Positions 16,260 through 24,882 of a stretch of DNA of 64,000 nt are shown piece by piece. The position numbers and the translations under genes were made by a program. The number at the start of each line of letters is the position of its first letter. Positions within the stretch are counted from its first letter, which is position 1. Under the pieces are notes generated by a model, which saw only the letters and a list, made by a program, of their open reading frames with translations, ran no database searches and was not told the origin of the DNA. This DNA comes from Candidatus Woesearchaeota archaeon UBA153 (GTDB lineage: Archaea > Nanobdellota > Nanobdellia > Woesearchaeales > UBA525). Location of the stretch: positions 38,755-102,754 of the forward strand of contig DASH01000042.1 of assembly GCA_002503705.1 (NCBI GenBank), in the 5' to 3' direction.

Positions 16260-17921
16260 CTACGCTTTCTTCCGCAGCACGTCGTACAGAACAGTCAGGT
16301 TCAGCTCGAACACCGCGGTCGGCATGCCGAGTTTGTTCGCGTCGAGGACTTTCGGGTCGAGCTCGCCGCAATACGCGACGTCGACGCCGGCGACGCTGAC
16401 GCGCGCGACGCGGCCCGGGATGAACGAGGCGTGCTCGGTCTCCTTGTACGTCGGCGTCACGCCGAAACTGGCGAAGAGCGAGTCGAGCAGTTGCCGGATG
16501 CGCGTATAGTCCGCTTCCTCGCCAGACACTGCCGCAGCAATCCTGAACATCTCGTTCACGCCGGTTTCCGTCTTCTCTCGTGACTTCGTGAAGACCTTGC
16601 CAATCTCGAAGATCGTCTGCGGGTACTCGTGACGCTTGTTGCGGCCGAGCGTGTCGACGAGCGAGGGCGTGAGCCACGCGCGCAACGAGTCGTAGCCCTC
16701 GCTCACGCTGCTCTTGAGCGTGATGACGTCGAGTTCGAGGTTCATGCGTTTCGTCTGCAACTCCTTGCTGATGAGATGGTAGTTCTTCACTTCGAGGAGT
16801 CCGTGCCCGACGAGGCGCTCGCGCACTTTCGCCGCGAAAATTTCGAACGGCGCTTCGCGCGCTATCGTCGCGACGTTCGGCAGGATTTCCGGGATGTGCT
16901 CGAAGCCGTACGCGATCGCGATGTCCTCGGCGAAGTCCGCTTGGTGCAAGATATCGGTGCGGTACGCGGGAATAGAGACGACTCCTTTCTCGTACCCGTA
17001 ACCCATCTTCTCGAAGAGAGTCTTCACCGTCTTTTCGTTCAAGTCGAGGCCGAGGAGCGTGTTGATATATTTCACGTCCGCTTTCATCTTCCGCGGCTCG
17101 AGCACCGGAGAGGTTACCTTCTTGGTCGGGTACTCGAGTTCGACGCTGGAGATCTCGCCGCCCATGTCTGCGAACGCCGTGACGATCATGGCGAGGCACT
17201 CTTCCAGGATGCGCTCGTCGAAGCCGGAACACTCGATGAAGACCTCCGTCGTCTTCTCCGTGATTTTGCCCGTCAACTCGCTGTTGATGATCGGCGTGAA
17301 CGACATGATGTTGCCCTTCGCGTCGAGGAAGCACGCGTAGCGAGACAATCCCGCGACGAGGCTCGCGTAGTCCTTCCCTTTCGGGTGCGCTTCCAGTATT
17401 TCTTGCGCCGTCATCGCCTTTTTCGCTTCTAACGGTTGGAACTTCACGTCGGCAGGCTTCAACCCTTTGAACGTGATGGGGAACGCGATGTGCTCCATCG
17501 GGTAGATGCCAATGGCTGCTCGTTTCCGGTTTCGGCCGAACGTGACGTGCAGTTTCTCTTGGATTTGGATGATCTCTTTCAGCTTCTCGTCGTTGATTTT
17601 CAGCTTCGTGACGATGGCGCATCGCGTGTGCGGCCTGCACTCCTCGACGCTCTTGTCCACGATGACCTTCTTGCCGCTCTTCTTGACTTTGTACTCTTGC
17701 AGTCCGGGTTTCGCGCCGATGAAGCTGGCGAGCGCGCGGCTGAACCCTTGCTGGCTGAGCAGGTCCGGTCGGTTCGGGAAGATCTCGACGTGGATGTCGT
17801 CATTCTCGATGCCTTCGAGCGCGGTGCCGAGCATGCCGATACGGTCTTTCAGCTGGTCGTCCGAGAGTCTCTTCCCGAGCGTCTTCAGCAGCTCTTTCTT
17901 ACTGATGCTGATGGTCGGCAT
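16260..17921 (-). CDS. pheT: Phenylalanyl-tRNA synthetase beta subunit
   Basis: The 553-residue archaeal/eukaryotic-type beta subunit. It has the B3/B4 editing region in the middle, the B5 domain, and the catalytic-like core with EDIAIAYGFEHI (about residues 337-348) and GRVARVSVAG near the C-terminus. N-terminal sequence EIFPNRPDLLSQQGFSRALA is typical. It starts directly at the end of pheS, so the two subunits of the alpha2beta2 enzyme are made from one transcript. Confidence 0.96.
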   Translation of the reverse strand: MPTISISKKELLKTLGKRLSDDQLKDRIGMLGTALEGIENDDIHVEIFPNRPDLLSQQGFSRALASFIGAKPGLQEYKVKKSGKKVIVDKSVEECRPHTRCAIVTKLKINDEKLKEIIQIQEKLHVTFGRNRKRAAIGIYPMEHIAFPITFKGLKPADVKFQPLEAKKAMTAQEILEAHPKGKDYASLVAGLSRYACFLDAKGNIMSFTPIINSELTGKITEKTTEVFIECSGFDERILEECLAMIVTAFADMGGEISSVELEYPTKKVTSPVLEPRKMKADVKYINTLLGLDLNEKTVKTLFEKMGYGYEKGVVSIPAYRTDILHQADFAEDIAIAYGFEHIPEILPNVATIAREAPFEIFAAKVRERLVGHGLLEVKNYHLISKELQTKRMNLELDVITLKSSVSEGYDSLRAWLTPSLVDTLGRNKRHEYPQTIFEIGKVFTKSREKTETGVNEMFRIAAAVSGEEADYTRIRQLLDSLFASFGVTPTYKETEHASFIPGRVARVSVAGVDVAYCGELDPKVLDANKLGMPTAVFELNLTVLYDVLRKKA

Positions 17922-19481
17922 TTATCTCATCCACGTCTTCATGTTCTTCAACTGTTCCAAATCGTTATTGTACAACACGCGAATATCATCCAATTGGTAG
18001 TGGCGCATGATGGTGCGCTCCATGCCGATCCCCCACGCGAGCACGGGGATTTCCTTGCCGATGAGCGTCTTCGTGACTTCTGGCCTGAAGATCCCGGCGC
18101 CGCCGAGCTCGACCCAGCAGTTGCGCGCGTCGTCCCAGACGTCCACTTCCGCGCTCGGCTCAGTGTACGGGAAGTGCGCCGGTCGGATTCTCACGTCAGA
18201 GAAGCCCATCTTGCCGAAGAACGCGCGCAAGTAACCCTTCAAGTGTTGGAAGTTCGCGCTCTCATCGACGACGATGCCTTCGACTTGGTGGAGCTCGAAC
18301 AAGTGCTTCCAGTCCAACGCTTCGTTCCGGTAGATCGTGCTGACGCTGAAATACTTGCCGGGCATCTTGGCCTTGCCTTGCCGGATCGCGTCGAGCGTGT
18401 GCGCGCTCAGCACGGTCGTGTGCGTGCGCAGGAGGAGTTTCGCGCTCTCTTCGTCGTTGAACGGCGCGCGCCAGCCGAGACTGCCCGTCGTGCCGCCGTG
18501 CTCGTGCGCCGCTTTGACTGCGGGAAGCACCTCTTTCGGCAGCACTCCTTTCTCGGGATTCGCTAAGTAGAACGTGTCTTGCATCTCGCGCGCGGGGTGG
18601 TCTTGCGGGACGAACAACGCGTCCAAGTCCCAAAAAGCCGTCTGGACGTGGTCGCCTTCCATCTCCTCGAACCCCATGTCGAGCCAGACCCGCTTGATGT
18701 CCGCGATCGCGTCGTTCACGAAGTGCGCCTTGCCGCCCGTCTTCTTCGGCACGTTGATCGCGACGTTGTACGGGCGGAACTTCTTCTTTCTCCACGAGCC
18801 GTCGCTCAACATCTGTGGCGTCAATCGTTCTTCGTACGCGGTCGTCGCTTCCTTCGTCTTCGTCACGTCTTTGCCGAGCGGCGTGAGAACGTATTTCTTG
18901 TCGCGGCGCTTCAGCAAGGCCGCGTACCCTTGGCGTTTCAGCAAGTCTTGCACGCCGAGCTTCGTTCGCTCGTCGAGCTTCGCGAGGCGCAGCTTCCACT
19001 CAGTCTTTCCCGCCGCGGCCAACGCCCGCTTCGCGAGCGGCTCGTCCAAGACGAGGCCGTCCACCCACGTGAACTTCGGCTTGCCGTCTTTCGTGGTGCC
19101 GAACGGGACGTGCAACCGTTTGAGCGCGCCGATGACCGCGCCGGTCGCGTCCTTGTCGTACGCGGGGAGGATGTTCTTCAGGTCATCAACGAGGACTTCT
19201 TTCTGGCGTTGCAAGGCCCACAACGCGTGCTCTTCCGGCAACCCGTTCAGGAAGGCTTGTTTGCCTTTCTCCGTCACCGCGAGCACGTCCTCTTCGACGC
19301 TCTCCAGCTTGACGCACGCCTTGCCTTCCAGCCATTGCAGCGCTCGCGTCGCCTCGACGTCTTGTAGTTTGGACTCGATGGCGAGGTCTGACAACAATCC
19401 TGAGTCTTTCAGGTGCGGGAGGACTTTCCGCTCGAGCGGGTGCAAGCCCATCGCGATCTTCCGCGCTTCGTCAGACGCCAT
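17922..19481 (-). CDS. pheS: Phenylalanyl-tRNA synthetase alpha subunit
   Basis: The catalytic subunit that charges tRNA-Phe. The N-terminal 200 residues hold winged-helix repeats that bind tRNA (VLPHLKDSGLLSDLAIESKL). The class II core shows motif 2, KYFSVSTIYRNEALDWKHLFE, and motif 3, AWGIGMERTIMRHY. Length (519) is normal for archaea. A TATA box lies about 25 nt before the start. Confidence 0.97.
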   Translation of the reverse strand: MASDEARKIAMGLHPLERKVLPHLKDSGLLSDLAIESKLQDVEATRALQWLEGKACVKLESVEEDVLAVTEKGKQAFLNGLPEEHALWALQRQKEVLVDDLKNILPAYDKDATGAVIGALKRLHVPFGTTKDGKPKFTWVDGLVLDEPLAKRALAAAGKTEWKLRLAKLDERTKLGVQDLLKRQGYAALLKRRDKKYVLTPLGKDVTKTKEATTAYEERLTPQMLSDGSWRKKKFRPYNVAINVPKKTGGKAHFVNDAIADIKRVWLDMGFEEMEGDHVQTAFWDLDALFVPQDHPAREMQDTFYLANPEKGVLPKEVLPAVKAAHEHGGTTGSLGWRAPFNDEESAKLLLRTHTTVLSAHTLDAIRQGKAKMPGKYFSVSTIYRNEALDWKHLFELHQVEGIVVDESANFQHLKGYLRAFFGKMGFSDVRIRPAHFPYTEPSAEVDVWDDARNCWVELGGAGIFRPEVTKTLIGKEIPVLAWGIGMERTIMRHYQLDDIRVLYNNDLEQLKNMKTWMR

Positions 19482-19501
19482 GTCGGTCTCGTCGCCGAGA
19501 C

Positions 19502-19512
19502 GCTTTTATATT
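19502..19512 (-). promoter_or_regulatory. TATA box of pheST
   Basis: On the minus strand TAATATAAAAG lies about 25 nt upstream of the pheS ATG, predicting a leaderless pheST mRNA. Confidence 0.6.
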
Positions 19513-19789
19513 ATTTCTGGTTTACGAGTCCTTTGCGAGGTTTTTGCTTCACGACTCGAACTCATGAGAACAACGAATTATTTACAATATGGTCATTATA
19601 TTGCTTTAATTCTCACGAGAACCACACGTCAGCATCGAGAAAAACTCCACACCTCGCGCAGAGCAACTCTCAGGTACTATCGCATAACGGCAACACAACC
19701 AGAATATTTTTAAAGTAGTCACCGCTTATCGAAACTAAAAAGGGGTGATTTCCCGGACAGCGGGATCCCTGTGAGGGGGTTGAAGGACA
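19513..19789. other. Intergenic region between pheS and the TrmB-type gene
   Basis: About 280 bp without a convincing gene. The stretch 19560-19625 is AT-rich, with a direct repeat of CTCA(T/C)GAGAAC about 45 bp apart. A TATA box (TTTTTAAAG, 19706-19714) serves the plus-strand regulator gene. A short hairpin (CCCGGACAGCGGG, 19753-19765) lies in that leader. Confidence 0.5.
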
Positions 19790-20596
19790 ATGATAGTCAG
19801 AGACGAATTTCTGAGCAAGCTCAGAAGGTATTTCGGACTGAACCTCTATGAGGTCAAGATCTGGACCGCGCTCCTCAGCCGGGGCGTCAGCACCGCCGGC
19901 GAGCTCAGCGACATCGCAAACGTGCCGCGCTCGCGCTCGTACGACGTTCTCGAAAGCCTCGAGAAGAAGGGCTTCATCGTGATGAAGATCGGCAAGCCGA
20001 TCAAGTACATCGCCGTGCCGCCCGAAGAGGTCGTGGAACGCGTGAAGAAGAACGTCCACAACGACGCGAAGGAACGCGTCACGCGCCTGGACGACCTGAA
20101 GAAGACGGACGTCATCAATGAGTTGCGCAACCTGCACACGCAAGGCGTCGAGCTCGTCGAGCCGACCGACCTGACGGGAGCGCTCAAGGGCAGGCACAAC
20201 CTCTACAACCACTTGGAGCTCACGATCCGTGGCGCGGAGAAGACCGTCACGATCATCACGACTTCCGGCGGCATGCTCCGCAAGGTCGAGGGCTTGAAGC
20301 CGGTCTTCGAGGAGGTCGCGAAGCGCGGCGTCAAGGTTCGCATCGCCGCTCCCCTCTCGAAAGAGACGAAAGAGGCGGAGAAGGAGCTCAAGGGCGTCGC
20401 GGAAGTGCGCGACTGCAAGACGAAGGCGCGCTTCGTCGTCGTCGACGGCAAGGAGGTCGTCTTCATGCTGATGGACGACGCGGACGTCCACCCGACGTAC
20501 GACATCGGCATCTGGATCAACACGCCCTTCTTCGCCGCCGCGCTCGAAGAGCTCTTCGAGCTCGCGTGGAAAGAGATGAAGAAGATTAAAGCGTAA
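19790..20596 (+). CDS. TrmB-family transcriptional regulator
   Basis: The N-terminal winged helix (FGLNLYEVKIWTALLSRGVS, PRSRSYDVLESLEKKGFI) is the TrmB-type DNA-binding domain. It is followed by a helical linker and a C-terminal domain ending WINTPFFAAALEELFELAW, as in TrmB-like regulators with a phospholipase-D-like fold. Such proteins often sense sugars or other metabolites. No sugar gene is adjacent, so the target is unknown. The leader is about 50 nt and contains a small hairpin. Confidence 0.85.
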   Translation: MIVRDEFLSKLRRYFGLNLYEVKIWTALLSRGVSTAGELSDIANVPRSRSYDVLESLEKKGFIVMKIGKPIKYIAVPPEEVVERVKKNVHNDAKERVTRLDDLKKTDVINELRNLHTQGVELVEPTDLTGALKGRHNLYNHLELTIRGAEKTVTIITTSGGMLRKVEGLKPVFEEVAKRGVKVRIAAPLSKETKEAEKELKGVAEVRDCKTKARFVVVDGKEVVFMLMDDADVHPTYDIGIWINTPFFAAALEELFELAWKEMKKIKA

Positions 20597-20610
20597 GGAA
20601 CTTCAGAAAA

Positions 20611-20637
20611 CTTTTTTCTAACAATTCTTTTTTCTCG
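20611..20637. terminator. Bidirectional T-rich terminator
   Basis: CTTTTTTC (20611-20618) and CTTTTTTC (20627-20634) occur between the ends of the convergent TrmB-type and methyltransferase genes. Confidence 0.5.
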
Positions 20638-20638
20638 T

Positions 20639-22087
20639 TTATCGCTTCTCAACCCAGAATCTGATGTACGTTCCCATCGCTGAGCCGCCTTGGTGGACGG
20701 AACGGTCCTCTCGAAGGATGTGGAAACCCGTTCGTTCGAGGAGACTTCGCGCGTCCTCCGCGGTGTAGTGATGGAAGTAGAGCGTCACGCCCTCGCGCTC
20801 GGCGAGCTCTCCACCGTCGCCCTCCTTGAGCGTGAGGAATGCGATACCGCTCGATTTCAGGACGCGTTGCCACTCTTGTAAAGCCCGTTCCGCTTCCGTC
20901 GGTCGCGAGTGGACGAGGACTGCGCACGCCCAGAGCCCATCGAACTCATTCTCGGGGAACGGCAAAGAATCTATGGTCGCGATAACAATCCTTCCGTCGG
21001 GAACTCTCCGCTTCGCCTCGACGACGAATTTCTTCTCCCGGTCGACGCCGGCGACATCGTATCCTCGCTTCGCGAAACTGGCGAGGTCGCGGCCGTTCCC
21101 GCAACCGACGTCGAGAATCTTGCCTCGAGGAACGTAATGGCGGAAATAGTCTATTTCCGCTTCCATCGTGTACGTGTCGTACTTCTTGATGAGTCGTTCC
21201 GCGTTGCGGGAATAAAACTTCTCGACGATCTCAGACGGTTTTTTCAGAACGACGTAAAACTCCTCATCACCGATGGCGAACTTCTCGAACGCCCAAGCTT
21301 TTCGTCTCACGAGCTTCTCGAACCACGCGCGGCGCTCGTGCTTGATCGTCTTGCCGCCGCCGAGGCTCTTCGTCGGGAACGAGACGACGAGCCACTTCGC
21401 GGGGATGGAATCGAGGACTTTCCCGCTGATGTTCCGTTTCGCCTCCTCGAGCGTGTCGAGGAGCTTGAAGAGGAAGGCGACGTCCGCGAGGTCCTTGTTC
21501 GAGATGACGGGCAACGTGTCGTGGTGCTTCACCAAGTCGAGCGGGAAGACCTCGCCATCGATGCCTTCAATCTGGAAGAATCGTTTCACGTCGTCGAGCT
21601 GCGTGCTCGGCAAATCGGAAGCGAGATAGAGTGGTTTGCATCCCAGGAATGCGTAGCTGTACGGGTTCGCGCCGCACCCGAGATCGAGAACGACGCGAGG
21701 AACGCCCGTTATACTAAATATCTTCGCGTAGATTTCCTTGTAATATGAAATTCGTTCTTTCGAGCTCTGGTGGAGTAGGAGGAGCTTTTTGATGAGTTCC
21801 GCGTCATGCGGTCTCTTCTCGAGCTCGTCAAGGAGTTTTCCGCGCCCTTTCTTCTCGTCCAGGTCGAAGACGCCGTAGACGCTCCGCAACTCGGCGCGGA
21901 CGAGCTTCTTGAGCTCTTCAAATTCCGAACTCCGCGAGAACTCCTTGAACGACTTAGAGTTTTTTACTTTTTCTTTTAACTTCTTGTTCTGTTGCAGAAT
22001 TTTTTCTATTTTTTCCTGGACGAACTTGTCGTCGAGCGTCGACAGTTCTCGTTTCGCTTTAATCCCCGCGACGATGTTTGGGATCAT
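20639..22087 (-). CDS. Fused double methyltransferase: FmrO/Arm-type rRNA methyltransferase domain plus class I methyltransferase
   Basis: 482 residues with two SAM-dependent methyltransferase domains. The first (about 45-283) resembles the 16S rRNA G1405-N7 methyltransferases that confer aminoglycoside resistance (ArmA, RmtB, Sgm, FmrO): HQSSKERISYYKEIYAKIF before the SAM motif, LDLGCGANP (134-142), LFKLLDTLEE, and SFPTKSLGG (236-244), a hallmark of that family. The second (about 300-482) is a generic class I domain with ILDVGCGNGRD (324-334). The N-terminal 45 residues are a charged coiled coil. I chose ATG 22087; an in-frame start at 22138 adds 17 residues of poor quality. The substrate is inferred, not shown. 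Confidence 0.75.
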   Translation of the reverse strand: MIPNIVAGIKAKRELSTLDDKFVQEKIEKILQQNKKLKEKVKNSKSFKEFSRSSEFEELKKLVRAELRSVYGVFDLDEKKGRGKLLDELEKRPHDAELIKKLLLLHQSSKERISYYKEIYAKIFSITGVPRVVLDLGCGANPYSYAFLGCKPLYLASDLPSTQLDDVKRFFQIEGIDGEVFPLDLVKHHDTLPVISNKDLADVAFLFKLLDTLEEAKRNISGKVLDSIPAKWLVVSFPTKSLGGGKTIKHERRAWFEKLVRRKAWAFEKFAIGDEEFYVVLKKPSEIVEKFYSRNAERLIKKYDTYTMEAEIDYFRHYVPRGKILDVGCGNGRDLASFAKRGYDVAGVDREKKFVVEAKRRVPDGRIVIATIDSLPFPENEFDGLWACAVLVHSRPTEAERALQEWQRVLKSSGIAFLTLKEGDGGELAEREGVTLYFHHYTAEDARSLLERTGFHILREDRSVHQGGSAMGTYIRFWVEKR

Positions 22088-22150
22088 GTGTACACCATTG
22101 CAACCATCATGGCCGCGAAGCGATTGGACGCCCGCCACCGGCGGGTTCTC

Positions 22151-22236
22151 GCTGGCGCGGCACGGATTTCCTCGTCCGTGTGCGTCGCGTTCTCGTGCGA
22201 CTTCGCACTTTGACTATGACTCTTTGCCGCGCCAGC
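22151..22236. repeat. Short inverted-repeat element, GCTGGCGCGGC family, copy 1
   Basis: Perfect 11-bp ends, GCTGGCGCGGC and its complement, bound an 86-bp unit. The left (A) half continues with ACGGATTTCCTCGTCCG. The right (B) half, read inward, continues with AAAGAGTCATAGTC. The same two half-types recur at 44741, 48863, 57872, 60193 and 61329. It lies between the pelA end and the start of the double methyltransferase gene. No target duplication is evident. Confidence 0.8.
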
Positions 22237-22259
22237 ACGGGACTGCGCTACGCGCGCAG

Positions 22260-23303
22260 CTACCATCGTTTCACGGCGACGACGCCGCCGAAGTGCTCAA
22301 TCTTGGACGCCGCTTCGCTCGCGGAGAGCACGTGGACTTCGCCACGGACGCTCTCGCACTGGCGCAGCAGCGCTTCGAGCTTCGCGGACGCTTCCGGACT
22401 CTCGGTTCGCGACCGGCCGATGGCCGCCTCCGTGACGAGCAGGAACGCCACGTTCGCGCTCGCGATGGCTTCGCTGATGTCGAGCGGCCCGTACGCGAGC
22501 AACCCTTTTGACAACGCCGCCACCGCTTGTTCGACGAGGCTCATCTCGCGCAGCGTGGAGTTCTCCTTGATGACGCGCTCGACCTCCGGACGGTTCAACA
22601 GTTCGCGGATCGCGGTCTTCTCGACCGCGCTGATCGACGTCAGGATGGTCTTCTTCTTCAACGCGGGCGGCAACTCCTTGTCCACGTACTCTTTCCAGAA
22701 CGCGGGCGCGCCCGCGATGATGCTCGTGAACTTGATGCGCTCGTCCCGCGCGGAGATCTCGGTGACGATCTCCTTGAAGAACGCGGCGCTCTTCTTCTCA
22801 TCCACTGCCTTCTTCGGCACGTCGCCTTTCAAGCGGGCGACCTCTTCGATGCCGCGTTTCGTGACCGTGTAGAGTTTCGCCTCCTCGCGGTCGAACAACA
22901 CGACGAGGATGGCTGGCTCGTTCTTCGTGGACTCTTCAAGCTTCGCGATGAGATACGACGGCCACGACGCCTTCCGCAACGTCACTTCCTCGCCAGGCTC
23001 GAGACCGAACGAGTGGTGCTCGCCGCGCGGGATGTCTTCAGGACCGTCGATGATAGTGCCGAGGACTCGTAACGACGAGCCGTCCGGCGCGTACTCAGTC
23101 TTCTCCACCTTGATGGCGAGCCGGATTCTGCGTTTCGAAACTGATCCTTTCTCATCTGTCTTGCCGACCTTCACCTTCCGCTCGGTGCTCCCTTCCAGCT
23201 CGTCGCCCGGCGCGATGATGGAGCGCAAGGTCCAGACGTCGTCCGCAGTCTCCACTCTCAGACGCACTTCGCCGTCCCGCCAATCCTTCTTGAATAAACG
23301 CAT
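22260..23303 (-). CDS. pelA: Ribosome rescue factor Pelota (aPelota, Dom34)
   Basis: A full-length (347 residues) archaeal Pelota, which enters stalled ribosomes and with ABCE1 splits them. Domain 1 (RLFKKDWRDGEVRLRVETADDVW, residues 2-130) is Sm-like. Domains 2 and 3 follow the eRF1 fold, with LDISEAIASANVAFLLV near the C-terminus. The gene stands alone with repeat elements on both sides. Confidence 0.95.
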   Translation of the reverse strand: MRLFKKDWRDGEVRLRVETADDVWTLRSIIAPGDELEGSTERKVKVGKTDEKGSVSKRRIRLAIKVEKTEYAPDGSSLRVLGTIIDGPEDIPRGEHHSFGLEPGEEVTLRKASWPSYLIAKLEESTKNEPAILVVLFDREEAKLYTVTKRGIEEVARLKGDVPKKAVDEKKSAAFFKEIVTEISARDERIKFTSIIAGAPAFWKEYVDKELPPALKKKTILTSISAVEKTAIRELLNRPEVERVIKENSTLREMSLVEQAVAALSKGLLAYGPLDISEAIASANVAFLLVTEAAIGRSRTESPEASAKLEALLRQCESVRGEVHVLSASEAASKIEHFGGVVAVKRW

Positions 23304-23358
23304 GATATTTTCCTCGTCAACCTATTTCTCGTTCTGCGCCGGTACCGGCTTCGCGCCC

Positions 23359-23526
23359 GCACCGTCCTGCTCGCTCTCCGTTGAGAACGTGGTGTGCGGT
23401 TCCCCCCGGACGGGGCGTGGTCGGGCACACCCCTCCCAGGTCGCTCCGAGGCGTCGCGACCGTCCCCCACCGCAACCGCTTCTTGTACCGCTTCCGTCGC
23501 TCGCCCTTAAGGACGGTGCCGGCGCT
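23359..23526. repeat. Inverted-repeat element (CCGTCCTTAAGG family)
   Basis: The left end GCACCGTCCTGCTCGC pairs imperfectly with the right end CGCTCGCCCTTAAGGACGGTGC. The right end is the reverse complement of the left end of the element at 14726 (ACCGTCCTTAAGGGCGA). The interior is GC-rich, with CCCCCCGGACGGGGCG and CACACCCCTCCC, and can form several stems. Its length of about 168 bp is longer than the other copies. Confidence 0.7.
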
Positions 23527-23584
23527 CAAGCAGTTGTTTTCAGGTTCTCTACCGTCGAAGACTCTCTCGAGGGAAAAGAGAAAC

Positions 23585-23598
23585 CTTTATATATAAAT
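23585..23598 (+). promoter_or_regulatory. TATA box of the surface-protein cluster
   Basis: CTTTATATATAAAT, about 25 nt upstream of ATG 23617, is one of the strongest TATA boxes in the window and points to a leaderless mRNA. Confidence 0.7.
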
Positions 23599-23616
23599 CT
23601 TTGTGGGGTGAGAGGT

Positions 23617-24816
23617 ATGCGGCGTCGTGGTCAAGAGTTCCGGATGAGTTCTCCGCTCGTCGTCCTCCTCATCGCCGTCGTCATCATCCTCTACATCCTC
23701 TTCCTCCCTCCCGCGGAGCGGGAAGCGCTCCTGACCGGCACGACCACGCCTGGCGGCGGTTCTTCAGGGGGCGGCGTTCTGACTCCTGGCGGCGCCGGCG
23801 TCGTCGTCATGGATAAGTACCTCGGCACGCTCTTGCCGCAGTCGAGCGGCAGCGTCGAGCACGCCATCCCGACGACCACAGTCTTCACGAGCACGAACAC
23901 GGAAGAGGTCAAGTTCGTCGACAGCATGGGCGTCTCGCGCAGCGCGTTCTCGCGCCAAGACGCCACGCTCACGTTCAACGTCGAACTCGGCGTGGCGAAG
24001 AACCACTTGTTGACGTTCAACGTGGACGAGTACGGCGGCCCCCTCACCATCTCGCTGAACGACCAACCAATCTTCAGCAGGGAGATCACGACGCGTTCGC
24101 CCGCGCCAATCACGCTCCCGCAAGAACTCCTCAAACCGCAGAACACGCTCACGTTCACCGCCGGCACGCCCGGCTGGGCGTTCTGGAAGTCGAACACGTA
24201 CTCGTTGCGCAACGTCCTCGTCAGCGCAGACGTGACGCGGTACGACAACGCCGCGGCGGAACAACACTTCACGATCACGCCCGCCGAGCACGAGAAGCTC
24301 GAGACCGCGAAGCTCGAGTTCGTCCCCGAGTGCGACGCGAAGAAGACGGGACGGCTCAGCATCACGCTGAACGGCAACCTCCTCTACGCGGGCTATATGG
24401 ACTGCGGCATCCTCACCCGGCAAGAGGTCGCGAAAGAGTCCCTCGTCATCGGCGACAACCGCATCGGGTTCACGAGTGGCTCGGGCGGCTACACCATCGA
24501 CCGGATCAAGCTCGTCTCGACGCTCAAAGAGCAAGACTACCCCGTCTTGTACTTCAACCTGCCGCCCGACCTGTTCCAGCAGGCGAACGTCTTCGCCGGC
24601 CGCGTCGTCCTCACGCTCCGCTTCAGCGAAGGAAACACGCTCAAGACGGGCAGCATCGTCGTGAACGGCTTCCAAGACAGCTTCCAGACGGACAGCTACT
24701 ACTACCAAGCGACCCTCGACCCGAACATCCTCGTCCCGAACGCGAACTCGATCCAAGTCATCCCGGTCGGCGGCGCGCTGCACATCCCCGAAGTCCGCAT
24801 CGAGATGCTCGGGTGA
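23617..24816 (+). CDS. Membrane-anchored secreted protein of unknown function
   Basis: 399 residues. A single N-terminal membrane segment (about 12-31) is followed by a Gly/Thr/Pro-rich linker (about 40-62) and a long extracellular part rich in predicted beta strands, with NHLLTFNVDEYGGPLTISLND and similar segments that may be repeated beta-sandwich modules. Two cysteines (in FVPECDAKK and YMDCGIL) could form one disulfide. I recognise no family. The start at 23617 fits the TATA box. It heads a run of four exported proteins. Confidence 0.75.
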   Translation: MRRRGQEFRMSSPLVVLLIAVVIILYILFLPPAEREALLTGTTTPGGGSSGGGVLTPGGAGVVVMDKYLGTLLPQSSGSVEHAIPTTTVFTSTNTEEVKFVDSMGVSRSAFSRQDATLTFNVELGVAKNHLLTFNVDEYGGPLTISLNDQPIFSREITTRSPAPITLPQELLKPQNTLTFTAGTPGWAFWKSNTYSLRNVLVSADVTRYDNAAAEQHFTITPAEHEKLETAKLEFVPECDAKKTGRLSITLNGNLLYAGYMDCGILTRQEVAKESLVIGDNRIGFTSGSGGYTIDRIKLVSTLKEQDYPVLYFNLPPDLFQQANVFAGRVVLTLRFSEGNTLKTGSIVVNGFQDSFQTDSYYYQATLDPNILVPNANSIQVIPVGGALHIPEVRIEMLG

Positions 24817-24882
24817 GACGAGTGGGCGGCAGCGAAGAGTCGCACCGCCGTCCACGGAGCGAGAAGAGAGTGAGAGTTCTCC

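Larger units (their letters stand above)
23304..23616. other. Repeat-rich intergenic region upstream of a surface-protein cluster
   Basis: About 310 bp between divergent genes. It contains the inverted-repeat element 23359-23526 and the promoter at 23585-23598. Open frames in it are short or run through the repeat and carry no recognisable protein. Confidence 0.6.

Noticed and set aside
17436..18566. A 376-codon plus-strand frame opposite pheT/pheS
   Set aside because: It is antisense to the synthetase genes and has no recognisable domain.
22909..23616. Extended N-terminus of the secreted protein at 23617, open for 236 more codons
   Set aside because: The extension lies antisense to pelA and across a repeat element, and the TATA box places the start at 23617.
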